A stretch of 64,000 bases of DNA from VGBV01 sp963780395 (GTDB lineage Bacteria; Actinomycetota; Thermoleophilia; Solirubrobacterales; 70-9), in NCBI GenBank assembly GCA_963780395.1, contig CAWABY010000017.1:1-64000 (forward strand). Direction: 5' to 3'. The position numbers and the translations under genes are program-made. Positions 45,754 through 56,286 of the stretch are shown here, piece by piece (the stretch's first letter is position 1; each line of letters begins with the position of its first letter). Under the pieces are notes generated by a model, which was not told the origin of the DNA, did no database searches, and saw nothing but the letters and a program-made list of their open reading frames with translations.

Positions 45754-46623
45754 GTGTCGATCGTCATCGACAAGGACACGAAGCTCGTGATCAGCGGCCT
45801 GACCGGCCGCGAGGGAACCTTCCACGGGCTGCGCAACCGCGACTACGGCACGCAGGTCGTCGCCGGCGTCACGCCCAAGAAGGGCGGCCAGGACGTCGAG
45901 GGCATCCCCGTCTACGACACGATCAAGGAGTCCGTCGACGAGCAGGGCGCGAACACCTCGATGATCTTCGTCCCGGCCCGCTTCGCGGCCGCCGCGATCA
46001 ACGAGGCGATCGACTCCGGCGTGGGGACGGTGATCGCGATCACCGAGGGCATCCCGGTCCACGACATGCTGCCCACCTACTGGAAGGCCAAGGAGAAGGG
46101 CGTCCGCCTGATCGGCCCCAACTGCCCTGGGGTCCTCAGCCCCGGCAAGGCCAACGTCGGGATCATCCCGGCCCAGTTCTTCGACCCCGGCCCGATCGGC
46201 GTCGTCTCCAAGTCCGGCACGCTCACCTACCAGATCGGAAACGAGCTGAAGCAGGCGGGCCAGGGCAACTCCTCGATCGTCGGAATCGGCGGCGATCCCA
46301 TCGTGGGTTCGGACTTCATCGACATCCTCGAGCTCTACGAGCAGGACGACGCCACCGAGATGATCGTGATGGTCGGCGAGATCGGCGGCGACGCCGAGGA
46401 GCGCGCCGCCGACTACATCGCCGAGAGCGTCAGCAAGCCCGTCGTCGCCTACATCGCCGGCTTCACGGCGCCGCCGGGCAAGCAGATGGGCCACGCCGGG
46501 GCGATCATCTCCGGCTCCTCGGGCACCGCCGCGGCCAAGAAGGAGGCGCTGGAGGCCAAGGGAGTGCGCGTCGGCGAGAGCCCCACCGAGGCCGCCAAGA
46601 TCGCGGTCGAGGTCCTGGGCTAG
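45754..46623 (+). CDS. sucD: Succinyl-CoA synthetase alpha subunit
   Basis: 289 aa. CoA-binding VISGLTGREGTFH, PNCPGVLSPG, VSKSGTLTYQ and GHAGAIISG with the phosphorylated His are all present. Starts GTG 1 nt after sucC. Complete and colinear with known SucD. Confidence 0.95.
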   Translation: MSIVIDKDTKLVISGLTGREGTFHGLRNRDYGTQVVAGVTPKKGGQDVEGIPVYDTIKESVDEQGANTSMIFVPARFAAAAINEAIDSGVGTVIAITEGIPVHDMLPTYWKAKEKGVRLIGPNCPGVLSPGKANVGIIPAQFFDPGPIGVVSKSGTLTYQIGNELKQAGQGNSSIVGIGGDPIVGSDFIDILELYEQDDATEMIVMVGEIGGDAEERAADYIAESVSKPVVAYIAGFTAPPGKQMGHAGAIISGSSGTAAAKKEALEAKGVRVGESPTEAAKIAVEVLG

Positions 46624-47189
46624 CTGGCGGCCTTCTGGCGCTGCAGGCGCGCGCGGGCCTTGGCCGCGCGACGCTGCTCCTCGGTGGGCCCGGACCCGGG
46701 CTGCGGCTGCGCGGGGGCCGGGTCGCTCGCAGGGGCCTGCTGGGCGGGGCCGCGCCGCGGAGCCGGCTTCGGCTTGGGAGGCGGGGGCTCGCCGGCGGCC
46801 AGCTCGCGGGCGGCGCGGACGGCCTCCTTCGGGGTCAGGTAGGTGGACCAGGAGGCGATCTTGGCCTGCCGAACGACCCAGAGGCCGCCGAAACGGCGGT
46901 CGATCGGGACTCCCTCGCGATCGACGCCGCGCTCGCGGCAGATGGCGACGACCTTGCCGGGGCTGACCTCGGCGATGTCCTCGAGCTCGAAGCTGTAGCT
47001 CTCCCAGCCGTCGAGGTAGCGGCGCATCGCTCGGGCCACGTCGTCGTGGCCCCAGACGAGCTCGCCGTCGGGCCGGGACGCGCGCTCGTCCCAGCGGACG
47101 TTGTCGTCGGATAGCGCCAGGGCGATCTCGAAGTCGCCGCTGCCGTAGGCCTGCAGGGCGATCTTGACCAGCTCGAGCGAAGCGGGCAT
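46620..47189 (-). CDS. NTF2/SnoaL-like protein with basic Pro-rich tail
   Basis: 189 aa. Residues 1-125 form a cone-shaped NTF2 fold (LVKIALQAYGSGDFEIALAL, WDERASRPDG, RFGGLWVVRQAKIASWSTYL). The rest is Pro/Lys/Gln-rich and ends in a basic helix (RRAAKARARLQRQKAAS). Catalytic or binding role unknown. Overlaps sucD stop by 4 bp on the opposite strand. Confidence 0.75.
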   Translation of the reverse strand: MPASLELVKIALQAYGSGDFEIALALSDDNVRWDERASRPDGELVWGHDDVARAMRRYLDGWESYSFELEDIAEVSPGKVVAICRERGVDREGVPIDRRFGGLWVVRQAKIASWSTYLTPKEAVRAARELAAGEPPPPKPKPAPRRGPAQQAPASDPAPAQPQPGSGPTEEQRRAAKARARLQRQKAAS

Positions 47190-47248
47190 GCCGGAAAAAT
47201 ATCGCCCCGGGCGGGCGTGCCGGATACCCGTTTCTATACTGGCGCGAG

Positions 47249-48349
47249 ATGGCCGCAGACACGATCAGCTTCGCCCGTGGCGCCCCGAGCGCCGACATCC
47301 TCCCCGCCGAAGCGGTGCGGGAGGCGGCGGCCCGCGCGCTCGAGTCCGACTGGGAGCGCGCGCTCTCCTACGGCACCGGCAAGGGCCATCCCGAGCTGTG
47401 CGAGTGGATCGCGGAGCTGCACGGCACAGAGCCGGGGCGAGTGATGGTCACCAATGGCTCGATGGAGGGCGCGGCGCTGCTGTTCCGCCACTACGTCGGC
47501 GCCGGCGACAGGGTGATCGTCGAGCAGCCGACCTACGACCGCACGCTGCTGCTGCTGAACCAGGCCGGCGCGGAGCTTGCGCCAGTGCCGTTGGAGTCCG
47601 ACGGGGTCCAGATCGGGGCCTTCGAGGACGCCTGCGCGGCGGGCCCGGTCAAGTTCGCCCACGTGATTCCCAACTTCCACAACCCCGCCGGCTGCACGCT
47701 CGCGGCCGAGAAGCGCGAGCGGCTGGTCGCGCTCGCCGCCGAGCATGGCCTGCTGCTGTTCGAGGACGATCCCTACCGGCTGATCAGCTTCGAGGGCGAC
47801 GCCGGCACGACGATGCTCGACCTGGACGAGGCCGATCGCGTCATCCACGCCTCCTCGTTCTCGAAGACCGTCAGCCCGGGGGTCCGGGTCGGCTACCTGG
47901 TCGGCCCCGAGGACGAGATCGCAGCTCTGTCCAAGCGCGCCGGCCAGACCTACATCTCACCCAACATGCTCGCCGAGTCGATCGTGTGGGAGCTGTGCCG
48001 CTCGGGCGCGCTGGACGAGAACATCAAGGTCGTCAACGCCGCCCTTCGGGACCGGCGTGACGCGCTCGTCACGGCTCTGGAGGAGAAGATCCCCGAAGCG
48101 AAGTTCGTGGTGCCCGCCGGCGGCTACTTCCTCTGGCTCGACCTGGAGGACGACGTGGACGCCGCCGGCCTGCTGGAGGAAGCGAAGAAGGAGGGCGTCA
48201 CCTTCGTCGCCGGCCCCGACTTCATGATCGAGGGCGGCACCTCCAGCATCCGGCTTTCGTTCGCGCCGGTGACCGCCGAGCAGGTTCCGGAGGGCGTGGA
48301 GAGGATCGCCACCGCCCTCGAGAAGACCCGCTCGGCCAGCCCGGCGTAG
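47249..48349 (+). CDS. PLP-dependent aminotransferase (2-aminoadipate/MocR-type class I)
   Basis: 366 aa fold-type I aminotransferase without a DNA-binding domain. TNGSMEGAALLF, NFHNPAGCTL, EDDPYRLISFEG and SSFSKTVSPGVRVGYL (Schiff-base Lys near 205) match the LysN/2-aminoadipate aminotransferase group. TATACT 8 nt before ATG 47249 with no ribosome-binding site indicates a leaderless mRNA. Substrate not decidable. Confidence 0.88.
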   Translation: MAADTISFARGAPSADILPAEAVREAAARALESDWERALSYGTGKGHPELCEWIAELHGTEPGRVMVTNGSMEGAALLFRHYVGAGDRVIVEQPTYDRTLLLLNQAGAELAPVPLESDGVQIGAFEDACAAGPVKFAHVIPNFHNPAGCTLAAEKRERLVALAAEHGLLLFEDDPYRLISFEGDAGTTMLDLDEADRVIHASSFSKTVSPGVRVGYLVGPEDEIAALSKRAGQTYISPNMLAESIVWELCRSGALDENIKVVNAALRDRRDALVTALEEKIPEAKFVVPAGGYFLWLDLEDDVDAAGLLEEAKKEGVTFVAGPDFMIEGGTSSIRLSFAPVTAEQVPEGVERIATALEKTRSASPA

Positions 48350-48352
48350 TTC

Positions 48353-48541
48353 CTAGGCCGGCTCGCCGATGATCTGGCGGACCCTGCGGTAGAGGTGCAG
48401 GTCGTCGGCCCGGCGCGGGTAGGGCTTCTGGATCTGGGCCCGCTCGTGGGCGCGCACTGCGCTCACCAGCGCGCTCAGCTGGCGCTCGGCGACGTTCCTC
48501 TCCCTCAAGGCGGTGACAGCGTGCATCGTGTTCGCTTCCAT
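48353..48541 (-). CDS. Small basic protein, unknown
   Basis: 62 aa, helical and charged (LRERNVAERQLSALVSAVRA, then PYPRRADDLHLYRRVRQIIG). No family recognised. GAGGAAG ribosome-binding site before the ATG at 48541; an internal ATG at 48526 is possible. An AT-rich operator-like palindrome sits 15 bp upstream, so expression is probably regulated. Downstream of the DtxR-type regulator on the same strand. Confidence 0.6.
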   Translation of the reverse strand: MEANTMHAVTALRERNVAERQLSALVSAVRAHERAQIQKPYPRRADDLHLYRRVRQIIGEPA

Positions 48542-48555
48542 CGCTTCCTCACTTT

Positions 48556-48574
48556 GTTGAGTAAATAAGTCAAC
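48556..48574. promoter_or_regulatory. AT-rich operator-like inverted repeat
   Basis: GTTGAGTAAATAAGTCAAC has 5-bp perfect arms around a 9-bp AT-rich core in otherwise GC-rich DNA, overlapping the likely promoter of the 62-aa gene. The neighbouring DtxR-type regulator is one candidate binder; a MarR-type protein is another. Confidence 0.5.
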
Positions 48575-48621
48575 TAAGCAGAGACAAGACTACCACCGGC
48601 AGCAACTCGGTTGTGGCGGAT

Positions 48622-49335
48622 CTATCTCCCGTAGCGGTCGCTGGAGAGGACCAGCTGCTCGGGCAGCGGCGGACGCGAGGGCGGTGAGGGGTCCGCCTTG
48701 ACGGAGACCGTCTCGGCGACGCTGCGCGAGATCGCGTGTGTCCCGTCCGCCGAGGCCACCACGACCTCGTCGTCGTCCGAGGACTTCAGCTCCCCCTCCA
48801 GCTCTGGTGCCAGCCCGGCGTCGCGGAGGTAGTGCAGGATCTCCTCGGCCTCGTTCTCGAAGCGCAGGATCCGCACCTTGGCGCCGGGCTCGACGTCGGC
48901 CAGCAGCACGCCCTGCTCGCGGGCTCCCTCGACGATCGGGTGTCCGTGCGGGCAGGTCTTGGCGTCGCCGATCGCCGCCAGCATGCGCTCCTCCAGCACC
49001 GGGGACATCGCGTGCTCCAGCCGCTCGGCCTCCTCGTGCACCTCGTCCCAGGGGATGCCGAGCACGTCGGTGAGGAAGCGCTCGATCAGGCGGTGGCGGC
49101 GCGTGATCGCCTGGGCCTCCTCGCGCCCCCTGTCGGTGAAGGTGAGCGACTTGTCGTCGGCGCGATCGACGTACCCGTCGGTCTCGAGCCGGCCGATCAT
49201 CTCGTGCACCGTCGGCGGCGAGAGCTGCATCGCGCGGGCGATGTTGGCGCCGGTGATGGGCAGCCCCGCCTCCTCCAGCCAGAACATCATCTGGAGGTAC
49301 TCCTCCTCGGCGACGGTGGCGTGGTCGGCTGCCAT
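48622..49335 (-). CDS. DtxR/MntR-family metal-dependent regulator
   Basis: 237 aa. N-terminal winged helix (EEEYLQMMFWLEEAG, NIARAMQLSPPTVHEMIGRL) and dimerisation/metal domain (RHRLIERFLTDVLGIPWDEV, AERLEHAMSP with the ligand His, CPHGHPI) are typical. The C-terminal part (from about 150) is a FeoA/SH3-like domain. Senses Fe(II) or Mn(II) and represses uptake genes in known members; targets here are not visible apart from the palindrome at 48556. Start at MAADHATV (49335). Confidence 0.88.
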   Translation of the reverse strand: MAADHATVAEEEYLQMMFWLEEAGLPITGANIARAMQLSPPTVHEMIGRLETDGYVDRADDKSLTFTDRGREEAQAITRRHRLIERFLTDVLGIPWDEVHEEAERLEHAMSPVLEERMLAAIGDAKTCPHGHPIVEGAREQGVLLADVEPGAKVRILRFENEAEEILHYLRDAGLAPELEGELKSSDDDEVVVASADGTHAISRSVAETVSVKADPSPPSRPPLPEQLVLSSDRYGR

Positions 49336-49366
49336 CGGGTCGATCCTAGATGACTGCCGTGCGAGG

Positions 49367-50164
49367 ATGCCCATCGTGGAGATCGGGCCGCAGACCAGGG
49401 CGCTCGTGACGGGCGCAAGCCTCGGCATCGGGCGCGCGACGGCCACCGCGCTCGCCGCGCGGGGCGCGACCGTGGGACTCGTCTCGCGTGGCGCCGAGGG
49501 CCTCGAGGCGCTGGCGGCCGAGCTGGGCGGGCGGGCGATCGCGGTTCCCGCCGACGTTTCCGACCGCGAGCAGATCGAGACCGCGACCGCCTCCTTCGTC
49601 GAGCGGGCGGGGGGACTGGACCTGCTGGTCGCCAACGCCGGCGTCGCGCGGTACGCGCCGTTCTTCGAGCAGGATCCCGAGGACGCGGACCTGATGGTCC
49701 GCACCAACGTCACCGGGACGATCAACACGGTGCGCGCCGGGCTCGGCCCGATGCTGGATCGCGGCCGCGGCCACGTCGTCGTCGTCAGCTCCGGAGCGGC
49801 GCTGCGCGCCTTCCCCTGGGCCGCCGTCTACGGGGCGACGAAGGCCGCGAACAAGGCATTCGCCGAGGCCCTTCGACACGAGCTCTCCGGCACCGGCGTC
49901 AGCCTGAGCACGATCTTCCCGGGCGAGGTGGCCACCGAGCTTCACGCCGAGGCCGAGCAGCTGCCCGACTGGCGCAACTCCGACGACGCGATCGAGCCCG
50001 AGGAAGTGGCGTCCGCCTTGCTCACCGCCGTCGAGGAGGACCGCCGCGAGGTCCACGTGCCGCGGCAGGTGAGGCTGCTGGCACTCAACTCGATGGCCCC
50101 CGGCCTGGTGGACCGGCTGCTGGCCGCGCTGCGGGGCGGCTCGGCGGCGCCACGGCGCTATTGA
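49367..50164 (+). CDS. SDR-family oxidoreductase
   Basis: About 265 aa classical SDR. TGASLGIGRA, VANAGVA, VVVSSGAAL and YGATKAAN provide the cofactor loop and the Ser-Tyr-Lys set. The C-terminal helix (RLLALNSMAPGLVDRLLAAL) resembles membrane-associated SDRs. ATG 49367 or GTG 49376 is the start; the GTG has the better-spaced GAGG. 31 bp from the divergent DtxR start. Confidence 0.85.
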   Translation: MPIVEIGPQTRALVTGASLGIGRATATALAARGATVGLVSRGAEGLEALAAELGGRAIAVPADVSDREQIETATASFVERAGGLDLLVANAGVARYAPFFEQDPEDADLMVRTNVTGTINTVRAGLGPMLDRGRGHVVVVSSGAALRAFPWAAVYGATKAANKAFAEALRHELSGTGVSLSTIFPGEVATELHAEAEQLPDWRNSDDAIEPEEVASALLTAVEEDRREVHVPRQVRLLALNSMAPGLVDRLLAALRGGSAAPRRY

Positions 50165-50167
50165 GGG

Positions 50168-50980
50168 TCAGGCGCCGGCCAGAGTCGAGACGATCGCCTC
50201 GTAGACGCCGTCGCCCATCGCACCCTCGGTGACGGTGACGTTCGAGTAGCGGCCGAGTGCCTCGCGCAGGCCCGGGTCGCGCTCGGGGCCGTTGGCGGGG
50301 ACGAAGAAGCGGCCGACGACCTCGGCGACCGCCAGGTCCTCGACCGAGTCGCCGATCGCGATGCACTCCTCGGGCGCGTAGCCGCGGGCGCGCATGTGGA
50401 AGACGACGGCGTTGGCCTTGCTGGCCGCGGCCGGCATCAGGTGGTAGGCGTGGGCGCGGCCCTCGACGCCGTCCATCTGGCGCACGATGGCGCCGTTGTC
50501 GATCAGCTTCAGGGCGCCGTGGCCCTCGCGCTCGAGGATCGAGTTGGCCTCGGCGACGTCGATCTTGCCCCGGAACAGGTGGGAGTGGCGGCGCTCGGTG
50601 TGCCAGGGCGCGTGGTACTCGAGCGCCGGCTGAAAGGACTGGAACAGCAGCTCGGGCACCCCCCGGTCCAAGATCGTCTCGTACACCGTGCGCCCGTCCT
50701 CGGGACGGAAGTCGCCGATCAGGACCGTCTCCTCGCCGTCCATCATCACCGCGCAGCCCGCCTCGTAGATGTAGGCGGTGGAGCCGATCAGCCGCGCGTC
50801 CTCCAGCACCTGCGGCTCGCGGCGCCCGGACTTGATCACGACCTCGACCTCGGCGCGGTGGCAGGCCTCGAGGGCCCGCGCCTGCAGCATCGAGAAGTTC
50901 CCCTCGGCGTCGCGGAAGAGGGAGCCGTAGCGCCCCAGCAGGGTGCCGTCGAGGTCGGTGTAGACGCAGCGAAGGGCCAT
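50168..50980 (-). CDS. HAD-IIB phosphatase
   Basis: 270 aa. YTDLDGTLLG is the nucleophile motif, VIKSGRREPQVLED motif II, and GDSVEDLAVAEV the metal-binding motif IV, as in sucrose-phosphatase or Cof-type HAD phosphatases. The cap insert (DRGVPELLFQSFQPALEYHA) does not point to a substrate. Start at MALRCVYTD. Converges with the SDR gene, 3 bp apart. Confidence 0.85.
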   Translation of the reverse strand: MALRCVYTDLDGTLLGRYGSLFRDAEGNFSMLQARALEACHRAEVEVVIKSGRREPQVLEDARLIGSTAYIYEAGCAVMMDGEETVLIGDFRPEDGRTVYETILDRGVPELLFQSFQPALEYHAPWHTERRHSHLFRGKIDVAEANSILEREGHGALKLIDNGAIVRQMDGVEGRAHAYHLMPAAASKANAVVFHMRARGYAPEECIAIGDSVEDLAVAEVVGRFFVPANGPERDPGLREALGRYSNVTVTEGAMGDGVYEAIVSTLAGA

Positions 50981-50982
50981 CT

Positions 50983-51257
50983 TCAGGGGAGTACCGTAGT
51001 CGCCATGGTCCTGGGGGTCTGCATCAGAGGACCTTTGGCCACGGTCGCGGCATGGCGGTGATCCTGCCCACCGCATCCCACGGCAACGTGCCATTTGGGC
51101 CGGTGGCGTGTTCGGCGCCAACGCGCTACAAGAGCGGCCCGCTGCCGGGCAGTTGTCCTGGGTCTCGTCGCCGAAGCCGTCGCCGTCGGAATCGGGCTCG
51201 ACGCGGCCGCGAAAGAAGAAGAAGGGCTGCAAGAAGCGCCGAAAGAAGCGAAAGTAG
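50983..51257. pseudogene. Rearranged remnant: inverted copy of a secreted-protein domain joined to an orphan Lys/Cys tail
   Basis: On the minus strand 51120-51200 reads RGRVEPDSDGDGFGDETQDN, homologous to RGTVEPDADGDGFGDETQDK of the next, intact gene on the plus strand. On the plus strand 51205-51257 reads RPRKKKKGCKKRRKKRK and stop. So two parts that normally follow each other on one strand are here in opposite orientation, meeting near 51205. This looks like an inversion inside a duplicated copy. Confidence 0.5.
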
Positions 51258-51262
51258 GCGGC

Positions 51263-52039
51263 ATGCGACCGCGAGCCGCCTGGTGGACGAAGCGCGGATG
51301 GACGGCGACGATCGGGGCGTCCGCCGTCCTGGCCGCCCTCGCCGTGGCGCCGGGGCACGCCCTGGGCTCGGTCCACTTCGGCGACAACCTGATCGGCAAC
51401 CCCGACTCGGACACCTTCTGTGGACAGCACTGCACGCTGTGGAACACAAACATCTACCTCTCTAATACCGCCGGGACGGTCACTTCACCAATCAACGGCG
51501 TCCTGGTCACCTGGACCATCAAGAAGGAGGCAGAGAGCCCCGGCACGACCACCCATCCGGTGCACGCGCGAGTGCTGGAGATGGTGGGCTCGCAGTGGCG
51601 GGGACTGGGCGCCGCGGCGGACGTGATTCCACCGACGGCGGGCGGCATCCACTCCTATCCGACCCGACTGCCGATTGCCCAGGGCAACTCCATCGCCATT
51701 GAGTTCGACAACGACTCGGCCGCGCCCCCCATGTTCGCCAGCAACATCTTCGGGGCCTCGATGAAGCTGCGCTCGCCCCCGTTCCCGACCGGAGGCCCCC
51801 CCGAGACGATCTCAGGCAACTTCTCGGGGTGGCAGATCTTTCTGCGTGGCACGGTCGAGCCGGATGCCGATGGCGACGGCTTCGGCGACGAGACCCAGGA
51901 CAAGTGCCCCGGCACCAGCGGCGCGACTGCGGGCTGCGTACCCAAGAAGAAGTGCAAGCGCAAGAAGCGCAAGGGCAAGAAGAAGTCAGCGGCCGCCAAG
52001 AAGAAGCGCTGCAAGCGCAAGGGCAAGAAGCGGAAGTAG
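51263..52039 (+). CDS. Secreted protein with EF-hand-like Asp repeat and Lys/Cys tail
   Basis: 258 aa, unknown function. Signal peptide (TIGASAVLAALAVAPGHALG), beta-rich domain with FCGQHCTLWNTN and ADVIPPTAGGIHSYPTRLPI, then VEPDADGDGFGDETQDKCPG, a Ca-binding thrombospondin type-3-like loop, and a tail of Lys/Arg with Cys (PKKKCKRKKRKGKKK and on). Good candidate for a wall-associated protein. Starts 6 bp after the remnant tail. Confidence 0.75.
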   Translation: MRPRAAWWTKRGWTATIGASAVLAALAVAPGHALGSVHFGDNLIGNPDSDTFCGQHCTLWNTNIYLSNTAGTVTSPINGVLVTWTIKKEAESPGTTTHPVHARVLEMVGSQWRGLGAAADVIPPTAGGIHSYPTRLPIAQGNSIAIEFDNDSAAPPMFASNIFGASMKLRSPPFPTGGPPETISGNFSGWQIFLRGTVEPDADGDGFGDETQDKCPGTSGATAGCVPKKKCKRKKRKGKKKSAAAKKKRCKRKGKKRK

Positions 52040-52096
52040 CGGGCACTCCCCCGCGTGGGACGAGGCTCGCGAGGCTGCCGGGTTACCTTTGTCCTG

Positions 52097-52928
52097 ATGC
52101 CCTCCTGGAAGCTGGCCGACGGGACACTGGAGCTGGATCGCCCCCTGGCGGTGGGCATCGTCAACGTCACCAGCGACTCGATGTTCTCGGGGGCGCGCAG
52201 CGGGACGCCCGAGCAGGCTGTCGCCGACGGGGTGCGCTTGGCTGAGGAGGGATTCGACATGCTCGACGTCGGGGCCGTCCCGGCACGCAGCGGACCTCCG
52301 GTTCCGCCCGCTGAAGAGGCCGCGCGGCTGGCGCCCGCCATCGAGGGGCTCGCCGAGCGGACCGGCCTTCCGATCTCCGCCGACACCTTCTCGGCCGAGG
52401 TCGCGGCGGGGGCGCTCGCCGCCGGCGCCGTCGCGATCAACGACATCAGCGGCGGCCGCGACCCCGAGCTGTTCGAGCTGGCCGCTGACAGCGGCTGTGG
52501 CCTTGTCCTGATGCACATCGAGGGAGCCCCGCGCGAGGATCGCCCCGCACCGCGCTTCGACGATCCCGTCGATCACCTCAAGGGCTGGTTCGCCAGGCGC
52601 ATCGAGGCGGCCACCGCCCGCGGAGTCTCGGAGGAGCAGCTTGCCCTTGACCCCGGAATCGACTTCGACCTCGGCGTCGCGGACGGCCTCGAGCTGCTGC
52701 GCCGCCTCGCGGAACTCGGCGATCTGGGCCGGCCTCTCTACGTCAGCCTCTCCCGCAAGGACCTGCTGGGCGCGGTCCTCGCCGGGGGCTGGGAGCAGCG
52801 GCTGCCCGCCGAGGAGCGGGAGTGGGCGACGGCCGCGGCGACGGCGCTCGCGGTTGCGCAGGGCGGCGCGATCCACCGCCTGCACGACGCCAGCGCGGTG
52901 CAGGCGATGCGGATAGCCGGGGCGATCC

Positions 52929-52936
<8 letters not shown>
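52097..52936 (+). CDS. folP: Dihydropteroate synthase
   Basis: 279 aa TIM barrel condensing p-aminobenzoate with the pterin pyrophosphate in folate synthesis. VGIVNVTSDSMFSGAR, MLDVGAVPARSGPPVP, SADTFSAEVA, INDISGGRD and LSRKDLLG fit the family, though the DSF and IGGESTRP loops are modified (DSM, VGAVPARSG), so a folP2-like paralogue is possible. Leaderless: TACCTT 7 nt before ATG 52097. Its stop overlaps the helicase start. Confidence 0.82.
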
Positions 52937-55241
<2,305 letters not shown>

Positions 55242-55245
<4 letters not shown>

Positions 55246-56112
55246 GCGGACGGACGCTGCAGATCTCGGTGATCGGCGGCGCCGTAGCCGACGAGGCGGT
55301 GATGAGCGATGCCGAGGCGGTCGGGCGCGGCATCGCCGAGGCGGGGGCCGTGCTGGTCTGCGGCGGCCGGAGCGGCGTCATGGAGGCGGCATCCCGCGGG
55401 GCGCGCGGGAGGCGGGTGGGGTCGTGATCGGCATCCTGCCGACGCTCTCCCCCGACGACGGCAACGAGCATCTGACCCACGGGATCGCCACCGGGGTCGG
55501 CTACGCCCGCAACCTGGCGGTGGTCGCCTCGGGCGACGCCGTGATCGCCGTCGGCGGCGAGTGGGGCACGCTCTCGGAGATCGCCTTTGCGCGCAAGCTG
55601 GAGCGCCCCGTGATCGGCCTTCAGACCTGGCCGCTGCGAAACCGCGCGGGCACCGACCTGGGCATCGCCGAGGCCGAGGACGCGGAGGACGCCGTCGCCC
55701 GCGCGCTCGGCCGCGATCGACCGGTGAGCGACGAGGACCACGAGCGCCTGGTCGAGTCCTTCATCGCGGGCGGTCAACGCCGGCGAGCTCGACCGGGCCC
55801 TCGGAGCTGCTGGCGCCCGAGGTGCGGTGGCACCGCCCGCCGGACGTGCCGATCACCGGGACGCTGGAGGGCACCGAGGAGGTCGGGAGGATGTGGCGCG
55901 CGTTCATGGGCTCGCTGGACGGCTTCGAGGTCGTGCCCGGCCGCTTCGAGCACAGCGGCGACCGCATGCTCGCGACGGTGACCTTCCGGGGCAGCGGCGA
56001 GCGCGGGGACTTCGAGTTCAGCGGCGCCCAGGTGTTCACGATCCGCGACGGCCTGATCGCCGAGGTGCACGAGTTCCGCAGCCTGCCCGAGGCGAGGGAG
56101 CTGCTCTCCTGA
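55242..56112 (+). CDS. LOG-like (TIGR00725 type) protein apparently fused to an NTF2/SnoaL domain, frame breaks
   Basis: First part (about 165 aa): ISVIGGAVADEAV, VCGGRSGVMEAASRGA, GILPTLSPDDGNEH and GGEWGTLSEIAFA resemble nucleotide-binding LOG/MoCo-carrier-type proteins. In the same frame and with no stop it runs into SDEDHERLVESFIAG, then after two one-base corrections (55770 and 55803) VNAGELDRALELLAPEVRWH, an NTF2/SnoaL domain. A further break near 55400 must also be joined. Either a true fusion or two genes run together by an indel; a GTG at 55724 could start the second. Confidence 0.6.
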
Positions 56113-56131
56113 CGCTAGCCTTACGGCCCGC

Positions 56132-56204
56132 GGCGAGGTAGCTCAGTTGGTAGAGCACACGACTGAAAATCGTGGTGTCGCCAGTTCGATTCTGGCCCTC
56201 GCCA
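56132..56204 (+). tRNA. tRNA-Phe (GAA)
   Basis: 73 nt cloverleaf: acceptor GGCGAGG/CCTCGCC, D-arm GCTCAGTTGGTAGAGC, anticodon loop CTGAAAA with GAA, T-loop TTCGATT, discriminator A. CCA is not encoded. Its 3' end recurs at 56247 and 56985. Confidence 0.97.
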
Positions 56205-56205
56205 T
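56183..56205 (+). repeat. att-like repeat, copy 1 (3' end of tRNA-Phe)
   Basis: The last 22 bases of tRNA-Phe plus one. The identical 23-bp sequence occurs at 56985-57007 in the same orientation, as expected for attL/attR of an element that integrates in a tRNA gene. Confidence 0.7.
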
Positions 56206-56246
56206 CGCATAGGTTTACGTTCGTCTCAGCCTGGTGTTGCGGCCCT

Positions 56247-56265
56247 GTTCGATTCTGCCCTCGCC
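56247..56265 (+). repeat. att-like repeat, imperfect internal copy
   Basis: Matches the tRNA-Phe 3' end (GTTCGATTCTG then CCCTCGCC) with one G missing; 42 bp after the tRNA. May mark a second, nested integration scar or a partial tRNA duplication. Confidence 0.5.
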
Positions 56266-56286
56266 TTACTCGCGCGAGGGTACGGG

